Below are positions 11,010 through 22,783 of a DNA stretch of 64,000 nt, in pieces. The stretch lies in contig JABELC010000002.1 of NCBI GenBank assembly GCA_028455995.1, positions 2,728,001 through 2,792,000 of the forward strand. Direction: 5' to 3'. Below the pieces are notes generated by a model. It saw nothing but the letters and a program-made list of their open reading frames with translations. It had not been told where the DNA came from and did not search any database. How positions within the stretch are numbered: the stretch's first letter is position 1; every line of letters begins with the position of its first letter. This DNA is from Scleromitrula shiraiana. Taxonomy: Eukaryota; Ascomycota; Leotiomycetes; Helotiales; Sclerotiniaceae. The position numbers and the translations under genes are program-made.

Positions 11010-14000
11010 ATGGCCTCTGAACAGTCTGAACCACATGGTTATCTTCCAACAAGAACTGAAAACATTCTTAATCCACAGGAACATAATCAAGATGCCACCG
11101 AACGATCAATACCTCCAACTGCCTCCACAACTCATAGTTTCACCGATGTTGAGGATCAACTACAACCAACCCTTACCAATGAGACATTTCGAGGAGAAAT
11201 ATTTGAATCAATTAGACCAGGGGATCGTCAAAAGTTGCAACGAATTGCCTCAACTTTTAGCAGTTCAGAACTAAGACAACATCTTACAACTGATAGCAGC
11301 TTACAAAGACAAGATACTTTGGCGGGAGTCCAAATTGGTGATCCGGTATTGAATCCAGAAGCCCCAGAATTTGATGTTTACAAATGGACTAGGATGTAAG
11401 ATTTTTATTCTTGAAGATGCTATAAACAATATTGACGTGGAAACAGGGTAATGAAATTAATGGATGAGAATGAAGTGATTCAGCGACGTGCTGGAATTGT
11501 ATTCAAAAATCTAAAAGTATGCGGCTCTGGATCAGCCATCAATATACAGCAGAATGTGGGATCACTTCTAATGGCACCACTACGATTTCGAGAATTCTTT
11601 GGCAAGGGTCCAGAGAAAACTATTTTAAATGACTTCAATGGTGTATTGAAATCTGGAGAGATGTTGATTGTACTTGGTAGACCAGGAAGTGGATGCTCTA
11701 CTTTTCTTAAATCCTTGATGGGAGAACTTCATGGATTGAATATGAAAGAACAATCAGAAATACATTACAATGGTTAGTATACCAAGTTCATAAGTTCTTA
11801 ACTGTACTAATTTGCATAACCACAGGCATCACTCAGAAACAAATGCTTAAACAATTTCGAGGTGAAATTGTATACAACCAAGAGGTAGACAAGCACTTCC
11901 CTCATTTAACTGTCGGCCAAACATTGGAATTTGCGGCACGTGTCCGTACCCCACAGCAAAGACTCGTCGATGGACTTAGTCGTGAGACCTGGGCAAAACA
12001 TATGGCTCAAGTTGTGATGGCTGTCTTTGGATTATCGCACACGTATAACACGAAAGTTGGTAATGATTTCGTTCGCGGTGTATCCGGAGGTGAAAGAAAA
12101 CGTGTTAGTATCGCGGAAATGGCTTTAGCTGGTTCCCCAATTGCTGCTTGGGATAATTCTACTCGAGGTCTGGATGCAGCAACCGCACTCGAAGTAAGTA
12201 AACTTTCATCATTCCTAATCTTAGCATCAACTAACATCCAATAGTTCACGAAAGCCCTGCGTCTGACAGCAAATCTTGCTGGATCCTGTCACTTGGTGGC
12301 AATTTACCAAGCTTCTCAGGCTATATATGACGAGTTCGATAAGGCCATTGTGCTTTATGAAGGTCGCCAGATTTATTTCGGACCTTGTGATGCAGCTAAG
12401 AAATACTTTATAGATATGGGTTACGAATGTCCCAGTCGTCAGACCACAGGTGACTTCTTGACATCCATAACAAATCCTTCAGAGCGTAAAGTTCGTCAAG
12501 GTTACGAGAATAAAGTTCCTAGAACACCAGAAGAGTTTGAGAAATATTTCAAAGACTCAATTATTTTCAAAGCAATGACTAGGGAAATGGAGGCTCACGA
12601 GAAAGAGTTCCCTATGGGAGGTCAAACCCTGGAACAATTTAGAGCGAGCAAAAAAGGCATGCAAGCTAACCATCAACGACCCGAATCTCCATATACTATC
12701 ACCATCCCCATGCAAGTCAAATACTGTACTCAACGAGCGTACCAACGCTTGTGGAATGACAGAACATCAACAGTTACAACCATCATTGGACAGATTGCCA
12801 TGGCCTTGATCATCGGTTCCATCTTTTACGATACTCCAAATAATACCGCGAGTTTCTTCCAAAAAGGAGCAGTTTTGTTCTTCGCCGTTTTATTGAATGC
12901 ACTCATTGCTGTTTCCGAAGTTAACAATTTATACTCCCAAAGGCCAATTGTCGAAAAGCAAGCATCATATGCCTTTTACCATCCTTTCACGGAAGCTTTA
13001 GCTGGAGTCGTTGCAGATATACCCGTCAAGTTTACGATTGCTGTTTGTTTCAATATTATTCTATACTTTCTGGCGGGACTGAAAACCACGCCCTCTGCAT
13101 TCTTCATTTTCTTCTTGTTCAATTTTGTGGCAATTCTGACTGTAAGTTCCACCCAATTCATTCTGAAATAGACATTTCCCTCTTGAAACTAGCAGCTAAT
13201 CCATATTGTAGATGAGTCAAATATATCGCAGTATCGCCGCATCTACTAAAACTATCTCTCAAGCTCTTGCAATTGCTGGTGTAGTAACATTAGCCATTGT
13301 CATCTACACTGGTTACGTTATTCCCAGACCACTGATGCATCCATGGTTTAAATGGATATCGTGGATTAATCCAGTCGCATACGCTTTCGAAGGTTTATTC
13401 GTCAATGAACTTCATGGTCGAGTATTTCCGTGCTCAACTCTAGTTCCAACAGGCTCGGGTTATGTACAAACTGGAAATACTTTTATTTGCGGTGTAGCCG
13501 GTGCCGTAGTTGGTCAGTCTACTGTCAGTGGCGACGATTATCTACAGGCCAAATATCAATACTCCTACTCTCACATCTGGCGAAACTTGGGTTTTATGTT
13601 TGCTTTTATGATTTTTTTCATGGTTTTGTACCTTTTGGCAACCGAGTTTAATTCATCAACGGATAGCAAAGCTGAAGTACTTGTCTTTCGTCGAGGTCAT
13701 GTACCAGAGGATTTGCTTGCCGCTGAAAGAGCAGCGAAGAATGATGAGGAAGCCCCAGCTAGCGCCGCTTCCGCCAATACAGTCAACGATGAAGATACAG
13801 AAAAGAAACAGAATGACAATGTCCAAGCATTGGCACCTCAGACCGACATCTTCACTTGGCAAAATGTTTGCTACGATATTAAGATTAAAGGTAACGACCG
13901 TAGATTACTCGACAATGTCTCTGGCTGGGTCAAACCTGGAACATTGACCGCTTTGATGGGAGTATCTGGTGCTGGTAAAACTACTCTTTTGGATGTTCTG

Positions 14001-15941
14001 GCCCAGAGAGTTTCTATGGGTGTTATTACTGGAGATATGTTGGTTTCTGGTAAACCACGCGATCAATCTTTTCAAAGAAAGACCGGTTATGTCCAACAAC
14101 AAGATTTACATCTAGAAACTACAACTGTCCGCGAGGCCCTTCGATTCTCAGCATTGTTACGTCAGCCAAAATCCGTCTCTAAGAAGGAAAAGTTTGATTT
14201 TGTGGAAGACGTTATCAAGATGTTGAATATGGAAGACTTTGCCGAAGCAGTAGTGGGTGTTCCGGGTGAAGGACTGAACGTTGAACAGAGAAAACTATTA
14301 ACCATCGGTGTTGAATTGGCTGCTAAACCTGCACTCCTTCTATTCTTGGACGAACCTACCTCTGGTTTAGATTCACAATCATCATGGGCTATCGTTGCAT
14401 TCTTGAGGAAATTGGCGGACAACGGTCAAGCTATCTTGGCTACTATTCATCAGCCTAGTGCAATTCTTTTTCAGGAATTTGATCGTTTATTGTTCTTGGC
14501 AAAGGGTGGAAAGACCGTTTATTTTGGTGACATCGGTAAAAACTCGGAAACTTTACTTAACTACTTTGAATCAAATGGAGCTGATAAGTGCGGAGAGAAT
14601 GAAAATCCGGCAGAGTATATGTTGACTATGGTCGGTGCTGGTGCACAGGGAAAATCTTCCAAGGATTGGCACGCTGTATGGAAAGAAAGTGATCAAGCCA
14701 AAGATGTTCAAACAGAGATATCTCGCATTCAAAGAGAAATAGGCAACAACTCTTCGGATGAAGGAGCTGGATCACATAGCGAATTCGCCATGCCATTTTC
14801 AGCTCAATTGATTGAGGTTACCAAACGTGTCTTCCAACAATACTGGAGAACCCCTGGATATATCTATTCAAAACTTGTCCTTGGTGTAGCGTCTGCTCTT
14901 TTCATTGGATTCTCATTCTTCCATGCCGACCCCTCTCAACAAGGTCTTCAAGATGCCATTTTCTCCATCTTCATGATCACGACAATTTTCACTACCCTTG
15001 TACAACAAATTATGCCTCGCTTCATTCTTCAACGAGATCTCTACGAAGTCCGTGAACGACCCTCAAAAGCTTACAGTTGGAAGGCCTTCATAATCGCTAA
15101 CATTACTGTCGAAATTCCTTACCAAATTCTTCTCGGAATCATGGTTTTCGCCTCGTATTTCTATCCCATCTATACCGATAATGGAATTCCATCTTCCGAT
15201 CGACAAGGATTGATTTTACTACTCATCGTTCAATTTTTCGTTTTCGCTAGCACATTTGCTCATATGTTGATTTCAGCAATGCATGATGCTGAGACTGCTG
15301 GCAATATCGCAACACTCATGTTCTCACTCATCCTTTCTTTTAACGGTGTCTTCCAACCACCTCAAGCTCTTCCCGGTTTCTGGATCTTCATGTACCGTGT
15401 CTCACCTCTTACTTGTAAGTATATTCTCTTCCTTAAAGCTTTTGAAAGAACTTTAAACTAATAAGATATCTCAAAAGATCTCGTCTCAGCGATCGCTTCT
15501 ACAGGTCTCTCCGGACGCGCAGTAGTTTGTTCAAATAACGAACTCTCAATCATGCAACCTCCCGACAACACATCTTGTGGCGACTACCTCCAATCCTACG
15601 TCACAGCCACCGGTGGTCAAATTTACAACCCTACAGCCATGTCAGATTGCCAATATTGTTCCGCATCGATCGCAGACGAATTCCTCTCGAGCGTCAGTAT
15701 TAGCTATAGTACTCGATGGAGAGATTATGGGATCGGGTTCGCGTATATTGCATTTAATATTTGTGTGGCTGTGTTGCTTTACTATTTTGTTAGGGTTAGG
15801 AAGAGTAGTGGGAAAGGGATGGGTGAGAGATTGGCATTTCTGGGGAGATTGTTTAAGAAGGATCCGGAGAAGAATAGTACGAAGAATTCGGGGAGTAAGC
15901 AGGAGACAGCTATGCATAAAGGGGATACGACTGCTAATTAG
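11010..15941 (+). CDS. Full-size PDR-type ABC transporter (ABC-G, Cdr1/Pdr5-like)
   Basis: ATP-driven plasma-membrane exporter, the class that confers fungicide and plant-toxin tolerance in fungi. Exons: 11010-11395, 11447-11772, 11826-12193, 12245-13141, 13212-15414 and 15478-15941; introns 51, 53, 51, 70 and 63 nt; 1,547 residues. The order is (NBD-TMD)x2. NBD1 has the PDR-typical degenerate Walker [11 protein letters not shown] (about residue 206), a good signature [10 protein letters not shown] and the degenerate Walker B region [14 protein letters not shown]2 has a canonical Walker [12 protein letters not shown] (about residue 910), the degenerate signature [12 protein letters not shown] and Walker [16 protein letters not shown]. 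This one-sided loss of catalytic residues is normal for the PDR subfamily. The last exon encodes a Cys-containing extracellular loop and the final helix. Splicing restores YRVSPLTYLVSAI at intron 5. Codon use shifts from C- to G-ending near 15,700. Substrate unknown. Confidence 0.96.
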
Positions 15942-17328
15942 GCGGGGTGATGAATGGATAGGCAATCTGTGCTGGTAATTAGTTGAGAGTGTGGTGAAGG
16001 AAGAAGGCGCTTCGTTGAACGACAGCCTAAAATATGGTTGGTCTCACGTTGCTTGTTTGTTTGTGTAGTAAATATTCTTTTTCTTTTGGAAAGCGAGGAG
16101 TTTATAAAGGTCTCTTTTCATCGCATCGCATTTCATTGCGTTGTATCGGTATAATAGATTAGATGGGGATTATCCGAATGGATGCCTTCGACACGGCTTA
16201 TAGAATTATGGTAATGAAAATAAAAACGAAAATAAAAAGATCATTTAATTTAACTTAACTTTGTGTTAATTTTAATCCGACTTGTGAGATGGAATGAGAT
16301 GAGATGAGACGAGATGAGATAAGATGAAACCACCATAAGAGATGTTGATACAAACTTGGATACCTACTAGACAGTATACCGTACAACTATTCTCCTCAAA
16401 AGTAAGATACGGAGATCCACCTCTTTGCTGACTAATCGTTCTTATGTAGCTTGGGTACAATACCGCGCTTGTTAGATAATGTATTATCTAATACACATTG
16501 CTATGCTATGCTATGCTATGCTATGCTATGCCACCACCCGAGGGATTTTTGCTTTCACGTCTTAAGTGTATGGTGTTATGTATCTGGCGCGGTACTATGA
16601 TTATTCAATACGGTTGATTGGTAGAGATTCTATTGAGATTTTGGGAATCCAGGACGGATGTGTTTGGATGGGTTTTTTTTGAAAGTGTGGGAGCATTGGG
16701 GATGAGATGGTTGGTTACATGGATTTTGGAGGTTGGAAATGTTTATTGGAATTTTTAATTGCAAAGAGGGAGGGTTTGTATAACTGCTAGCTGGTGGAAA
16801 ATGGATATCTTAGCCAGTATTTGGGGAAGATATATAGTAGTCAAAAATATAAATGTGTACTTTGGACGCCGCTTCAAATTGTATGCGTAATACAAAAATC
16901 GACCCGAACACGTCTTTTCATTTGTTATGATTTTTGGAGCTGGCTCAGGTGTGCAATGGTGCATGGATGAATGATTGCTAGCACTGCCGAAAGGTGGCGT
17001 ATTGTTTAGCTCATTCAATGTTTGAGTTGTAGGATGAATCTATCGAGTAGTGAATAGATCATTACACTTGTTTTGTTTACCTTGAATATCTCTATATCTT
17101 TCCAAATTCAATGTAGAAATAAATAACCCCTCTTTCACGAAACAATTAAAACAACTCTCGAGGGAAGAAATGGGGACCTTCTGATATATTTCTTCTATTA
17201 GTTTTGGACATCATTCCTGTTTTTATTCTACTTCATTCAAATTAATACCGGTCTCGAAACATCTGTTGTACGGAATATTATATTACAGTACAGCAGATTA
17301 GGGCGTATAGCGAAACACAGCAGCAACT
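15942..17328. other. Intergenic
   Basis: Downstream of the ABC gene and upstream of the hendecad-repeat gene. Holds a GCTAT pentamer array. The frames seen (16272-16460 and 16755-17018, minus) look random. Confidence 0.6.
16499..16531. repeat. GCTAT pentamer array
   Basis: About six and a half perfect tandem copies of GCTAT. Confidence 0.9.
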
Positions 17329-18572
17329 ATGCCTCGTTCAACTGACAACGAAGTTTTTGAACCGAATTCTATCATTTACTTGGATACTGGTGATCGCCAG
17401 AAAGAGAACAAAACTCAAGACGGCGGTAACATGGCGTCCAACTCTGATCGTGACGATGTCAAAAAGAATCCCTACACTGATCCAGGTGCACGAGGAGTCG
17501 AAGCCGCATGGCGCAAATATGCCCCACCTTACAAAGCCATCCAAGCTAAGAATACTGAAAAGCGCAAGGCCGCAGCAAATGGTGAGAACATAACCCCAGA
17601 TATTGATCAGGGGATTGGGGGAGAAGATAATACTAAGGTCCTAACATACGAGGACATGGAAGCAAAATTGATCAGTATGGGAGAAGGAATGAAAGCTAGA
17701 CGTGAGGGAGGAGAAGGGGAGAATCAACACACCTCTTTCACGCGCACCGTTGGGGATAATCAGATTGTATCTTTACTCAATAGTGATCTTAATGCTTCAT
17801 TGCGCAGTCTTGGGAGGCAAACGAAGGTTTGAATACTAAGATGTTGGGATTACTTCGAGCTGTGAAAGACACAAAAGATGAGGTTGGAGCTTCTGCGAAG
17901 AACACTAAAGGAGATGATGATACGGTGTCTCATGAAGATACGATCTCAACCCCTGATCACACCACCGCCTCAGAAGACAACGACGACACAGTCTCCCCCT
18001 CAGACATGCCCACCACAATCCACCAGCTCAGCGCAAGCATTCGCGCCGCGCTCTCCCCAATCGAAAGCCACCAAACCACTCCCTCAGACGCTAACGCTAA
18101 CGACAACGACAACGACAACATGGTCACCGAATCCTTCTACACAGCCGCCATCCACCGTCTCGAATCAGACTACAACGCCGGAATTCGGCGTCTGGAAGCG
18201 CACCATCTCATCGCCATCCACCGACTCGAGGCCGAGCATTCGAATACTATGAGTCGTCGCGATGCGGAGCATTTGGCTGCCATTCATCAGCTGGAGACGG
18301 ATCATAAGAGGGCTGTGGATCGGCGAGATGCGAGGAGTTTGGCTGAGGTGAGGAGGATTGAAGAGGATTATAGGGGTGCTATGGATAAGAAGGTGGCGGA
18401 TCATAAGGCTGCTGTTCATCGTATGTCGGTTGGTTATACGCTTGAACTGCGACGGGTGAAGGATTCGAGGAAGTTTTTTTGTCAGGAGTTTGTTAAGGTG
18501 TTGATTGTTCTTGCTGTGGGTAATTTTGGGGTTTATGTTGTTACTTGGCTTTTTGGTATTCCATTGTGTTGA
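17329..18572 (+). CDS. Hendecad-repeat coiled-coil protein with C-terminal membrane anchor, function unknown
   Basis: Two overlapping frames (17329-17832 and from 17829 on) are best read as one gene: exon 1 17329-17766, a 41-nt intron 17767-17807 (GTATCT...GCGCAG), exon 2 17808-18572; 400 residues. The intron removes the stop of the first frame and joins both in phase 0. The first 260 residues are polar and acidic, probably disordered, with KNPYTDPGARGVEAAWRKY near residue 50. Residues 261-359 are nine consecutive 11-residue repeats of the form [IVM]-x-R-[RK]-[LDI]-[EA]-x-[DE]-[HY]-x-x, predicting a continuous coiled coil. The last ~30 residues hold one hydrophobic segment (VLIVLAVGNFGVYVVTWLFG) ending near the C-terminus, as in tail-anchored proteins. 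I do not recognise the family. The alternative is two separate short genes; the second would then start at the ATG at 17841. Confidence 0.72.
18150..18446 (+). repeat. Nine 33-bp coding repeats (hendecads)
   Basis: Nine in-register 11-codon units encoding the coiled coil of the neighbouring CDS. Units start with Ile, Ile, Ile, Met, Ile, Val, Val, Met and Val. DNA identity between units is low, so the repeat is old or constrained at the protein level. Confidence 0.85.
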
Positions 18573-19863
18573 TTTAGGTTGAGGTATTTTGCCCTGTTCT
18601 TTGCTTCTTGAGTTTTTTTTCCTTCTCCTGAATAGCATCAATTAGGTATCAAATAAACTGCGCTTACTCCTGAATGAATTTAGATTCTCACTTTTTACAG
18701 ATTTTGAAGGATGGTTTTGATTATGGTGGATTCAACATGGTGATTACGACGTTCCTATTCTGTTAGCAGCTGCGTTTACAGACAGCAATTACGGGTTTAT
18801 TTCACTCTATGTAACTTCATTACATCAACAATTCAATGTTCATTACATTACATAACAGATAGTTCACACAAACTACAAGACAGAAAGGTGCGAGAAATGT
18901 ACAAGCGAATGTTATCAGATCGGGGCTGGTGGAGTTGGGGGAACAATCTATTCATCTATAGGTCTCGACTCTCAAGAATAAATGATTATATGTCTACACA
19001 GCCTGGGAACTATATTTACACATGCAGTGCTGTAAATAATAATCCGTAGTTACTTGATTACCAATACCTTATCAGCGATGGTAGTGAATATCCATCAACA
19101 TGTTAAGAACGTGGCTGGGGCTTTGACTTTGACTATTATTCTATTGTTCTTCGAAACACCGATAACAAATCATACAGGAAATGGGTTACCACGAGGACTT
19201 TATAATACTTTCAATGAACATTTATTTGCAGCAACTTCTGAGTTGTAGTTTGTTAGATATCTTGTTCTCCTCGATATCTAGATCCTTGGCGACAAATCTG
19301 AAGTATTGGTATTGTGATCAACCCACCAGTCATCTGATGGAACCTTGGAACTTTGGAACTTTACTTCACATGCCACATCATAACTGACAAGTTACTTCTA
19401 CAGCGACTTCAAGGCTCGAGAGATGTTATCTTATTCAACATACAATCTAAAGGAATGCTCATGTCGTTGCGGTCAAAAATCGACATTATCACCCTATTTT
19501 TATCTCACTTCAGTGCGTTCATGACTAACTCTACTGAGAAGATAAATGTGTGAATCATTGCTGAACTGACTGATAACTCTATTATTACTCATGGCATTAC
19601 ATTGCGTACAAATTAATGATCTCTGTGTCTTGATATTGCGCATCTTTTCGAATCGTTTCTCTTATCCCGTTCAATAAATGGATACTCGCATCATTTCTTT
19701 CCCTGCAGTTAGTGTACGCCATGAATAGCCTCGCGATATAAGCAAAATCTATCACCTAGGATTTTACCTTGAAAGCATCTGTATTCTATGTCCAAATACC
19801 AGAACGCAACAACGCAGACACCCACAACAGACTTAACAGAACAAACAGCTAAAGTCGATCACC
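18573..19863. other. Intergenic
   Basis: Space between the hendecad gene and the first cysteine-rich gene. Frames at 19054-19553 are short, overlapping and without motifs. Nothing else seen. Confidence 0.55.
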
Positions 19864-21126
19864 ATGCAAAATATCACTACCCCAACATCAACCCCAACAT
19901 GTCCCCGTCCCAAACCCAAACACACCTCCTCAATCCACTCCCTACTCACCCACCAAGTCCCCGCCCTCCGCACCCTCCTCTCCCACCCCTTTTCCCGCAC
20001 CGACTCATCATCCCCCACCATCCTCTCCACCCTAGTACCAACGCTCACCCCGCAAATCCCCACCATGCACAGCAACGAATATCCCGATCTAAACGCCACC
20101 AACACCTTCGTGCAAACATTCGACTCCCGCCACCTCCGCAAAACCCGGGAGAAGTCTTCGCTTCTCCCCCTCTCGGACACATACCGGAGTAAGCATTGCG
20201 GGGATATAAAATGTTGTTTTGAATCGCCCTACTCGTTTTATCGATCCCGTACTATTTATCTCGATTCCCATTCCCATTCAAATTCTGGTCGGCGAAATAA
20301 AATTCGTCCCCGTCTAAAAGATCGCGCGCGGTCGGCTTCGAATCCTAACTTGCAGGTTTCGAATATCGGGACTGATTCAAGTTCGGATAATTTGCGCCTG
20401 GTAACTGATTCTCCATCGCCATTACGGAGGTCGGTGGAACAGACTCGGGATTTTACGGATACATCTCATGATAGTGAGAATGGGAATGGGAATAGGAGAA
20501 AGATAAATCGAAATCGAGCGAGTTCGCTCTTTGAAGGAAGTCCGCCGCCGCCGGGTACGGAGGGATCGAGCTCTTTGTATGAGTATGCAAAACCGGTTGG
20601 GAGGAGGAGTCGAAGCTGGATTTCTCCGCCGATAGTTGAGGGGGTAGGGTTTGGAGGGGGGCTGGCGGGGATTGGGAAGCCGTTGAATGTTAATAGTGCG
20701 GTGACGCAGATTTATAGGCCGTCTGGGCTGGCATTGTTTAGGTGGACCGCAGAAAATGAGGATGACGGAATGAAAGAGGAACGAGAGGAGAAGGGTATAG
20801 TGAATGGTAATGGCGAGAAAGAAAAGAAGGAGGTGAGTGTGATTGGGAATGAGAATGTGGATTTGGGAGAGAGAGAAATTGCGTATGAATGGGATGGAGC
20901 ATTTGGATGGGCAAACTTTTGCAGTGAATGTCGGAGTGAGCGATGTGTATCATGTGGAGGAAGGACCATCGAACATATTGTAGATGCGAACAGTGTGGTG
21001 ACTAGCGAACAGGAGAACATTCACATCTGTACTCCGTGTACTCATGGATTTTGTCCGGGTACGATGATGTGGTTAAGAATTAGATGTGAGTCGCATGGAA
21101 AGGTTGATTGTGTCGATTGTAGATAA
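19864..21126 (+). CDS. Cysteine-rich tandem family, member 1
   Basis: Single-exon gene, 420 residues, with good start context (ACC before ATG). Residues 1-340 are low-complexity and polar: Pro/Ser/Thr-rich, then Arg/Ser-rich, then Glu/Lys-rich, with a small CGDIKCC motif near residue 115. The C-terminal ~70 residues carry the array domain: F-C-x2-C-x4-C-x2-C, 24 residues, C-x2-C-x-H-G-x-C-x-G, 8 residues, C-x2-H-x4-C-x2-C. Where the other members have Cys in the last cluster this one has His, which keeps a possible zinc ligand. No signal peptide or membrane segment. The spacing suggests metal binding of a zinc-finger or RING-like kind; that is inference. Codon use flips from C-ending to G-ending near 20,160. 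Family not recognised. Confidence 0.8.
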   Translation: MQNITTPTSTPTCPRPKPKHTSSIHSLLTHQVPALRTLLSHPFSRTDSSSPTILSTLVPTLTPQIPTMHSNEYPDLNATNTFVQTFDSRHLRKTREKSSLLPLSDTYRSKHCGDIKCCFESPYSFYRSRTIYLDSHSHSNSGRRNKIRPRLKDRARSASNPNLQVSNIGTDSSSDNLRLVTDSPSPLRRSVEQTRDFTDTSHDSENGNGNRRKINRNRASSLFEGSPPPPGTEGSSSLYEYAKPVGRRSRSWISPPIVEGVGFGGGLAGIGKPLNVNSAVTQIYRPSGLALFRWTAENEDDGMKEEREEKGIVNGNGEKEKKEVSVIGNENVDLGEREIAYEWDGAFGWANFCSECRSERCVSCGGRTIEHIVDANSVVTSEQENIHICTPCTHGFCPGTMMWLRIRCESHGKVDCVDCR

Positions 21127-21411
21127 TAATTAGTGGTGATTAATTGAGTTGTTTGTGAATGAGTGATTATTATTTGTTACGTTTGTGTGATTGTGAATAC
21201 TTCCTGTAGTGAGATATCCAGTAGAATTGTCTTCTATTTATTCGTCCCCAGGTACTTCATTATGTCTCATATAATATTAGTATAAATTTTTCGCAATAGG
21301 ACACCTTCAATAACACCTAATTGCAACCAGCAAACAGCAATCAGTCATCATCTATCGCAAGAACTTTCAAACTTCAATAGAAATATCGACCGCATAGCAG
21401 AACACCTTACA

Positions 21412-21978
21412 ATGTCAGAACCAAATTGCGGTCACAACCGATGTCGAGGAGCTACATGTTGTTTAACAATCCGAAGCAACCGCGAAAAGTCCGATATCGA
21501 GAGATTGATCAACGAACGAAACGATATCTTCAGCGGACCGTCTGCTTCGACAACTTCCAACTCCACCTCACTCACTAAGACTATATTTTGCAAACGATGC
21601 AAGAAAGAACGATGCGAAGTCTGTGACCGTCGTGTTTTCCAAACTAGCCTTGACATCTCCAAAATGTTGCAGGTAGACGAGACAGAACTGGGATTGTGTA
21701 AGGTGGGAATATGTATGCACGGCAAGTGCTGTGGGACTGACTTGAGGGTTACGTACAAATGCGATTCTTGTGGTCATTTTGGCTGTGCTGGATGTATTGA
21801 TCGGGGCCAGAATATTGGGTGTTGTGTTTGTTGTCGGTGTGGCGTTCAGTCATTGAAAGTCACTGAGAGCACTGTAGGAAACCAGTGCTATCAGTATGGG
21901 AAAACTGAGAATAAGTCATCGGATGTTGACTTTCCTATCAGGAGTTTTCAGGTATATCAGAGTCATATTCGGAAATAA
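21412..21978 (+). CDS. Cysteine-rich tandem family, member 2
   Basis: Single-exon gene of 188 residues, about 290 bp after member 1 on the same strand. It starts with CGHNRCRGATCC, related to the CGDIKCC motif of member 1. The shared domain follows: FCKRCKKERCEVC, 24 residues, then C-x4-C-M-H-G-K-C-C-G, 8 residues, C-x2-C-x4-C-x2-C. A further cluster, CCVCCRCG, comes just after. It has no signal peptide, although its size and Cys content recall effectors. Without a secretion signal, an intracellular metal-binding role is more likely. An intron could start at the GTATAT near the 3' end, but splicing it gives an immediate stop, so the simple frame is kept. Family not recognised. Confidence 0.75.
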   Translation: MSEPNCGHNRCRGATCCLTIRSNREKSDIERLINERNDIFSGPSASTTSNSTSLTKTIFCKRCKKERCEVCDRRVFQTSLDISKMLQVDETELGLCKVGICMHGKCCGTDLRVTYKCDSCGHFGCAGCIDRGQNIGCCVCCRCGVQSLKVTESTVGNQCYQYGKTENKSSDVDFPIRSFQVYQSHIRK

Positions 21979-22531
21979 CACAACAAACTAAATATACCAT
22001 AGTGATAGGAACCTAATTCAAAGATATCTGATACTTTACTTCTTGTGATTCGGCCAACGATGTTACAGTGGTACGATCTTAAGAAGTTGTAGTAGTCTTT
22101 GGCTATCAATTTGATTCCTATAATTCATCAACACTTCTCGAGAACCATCTGACTCTACGAACTATCTTTGCCGCAGATTCGTGAATTTTAATTGATAATG
22201 ACAAGATTTGGTGACGGTAATTGGAAATAGCAAACCTGTTGCAATGATTCATACGCTAACTGAGCAGTATATAAGGCTGCATCAATTCCTGAGAATTTGG
22301 GTTTTCCCCATTGGGTGTTCTGAACTTCTCAGAAAACAACCATCAAAATCTTGTACAACACATTCAGAACACCTGAAACTTGGAATGAAGAAGAGATGGA
22401 TCGTGTGTGGAAATTGCAGGGAATTTCTAAACCTAACCTCACTGAAATGCTGGGACCCTGCAGATGTGATTCCTGGCTTTTAGTGTGTATCGAAATTTTT
22501 TGTATATTATCCTGGCTAAATTGTTATATAG

Positions 22532-22783
22532 CAACAGCATCACTCGATCAGAACATGTACAAACTGTTGGTATATTGGTCATGAACGTGGTTATAAGATA
22601 AGATCAAATCAGTGTCCTAGCTACATGTATCCATGTTTCGAAATGGCTTGCAGCTTTTGTCAGTATCTAGGGAGGAATCATTGTTGGTTGACAGAAAAGT
22701 ATGTTGAGATTCTCCCCACCGACTTCGTTGGTTTCCAAGCAACATCTGACGCCGAGATGGCTAAAAGAAATTTAGTATTTTAA
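22532..22783 (+). pseudogene. Degenerate fourth copy of the cysteine-rich domain
   Basis: An open stretch with no start codon encodes CTNC, then IGHERGYKIRSNQC, then C-x6-C-x4-C-x2-C-x7-C. This matches the second half of the array domain; member 3 also has C-x7-C after its last cluster. In-frame stops just upstream (22481, 22514 and 22529) cut it from a possible first half that includes CGNC at about 22,410. The other copies have no intron here, so a broken gene is the simplest reading. It may instead be an exon of member 3: a GTATGT donor follows the last Cys at about 22,695. The end of this frame overlaps the open region of member 3 in another frame. Confidence 0.5.

Noticed and set aside
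17829..18572. Second frame as an independent gene
   Set aside because: Its opening codon would be TTG, and a 41-nt GT-AG intron joins it in phase with the preceding frame, so one gene is more economical.
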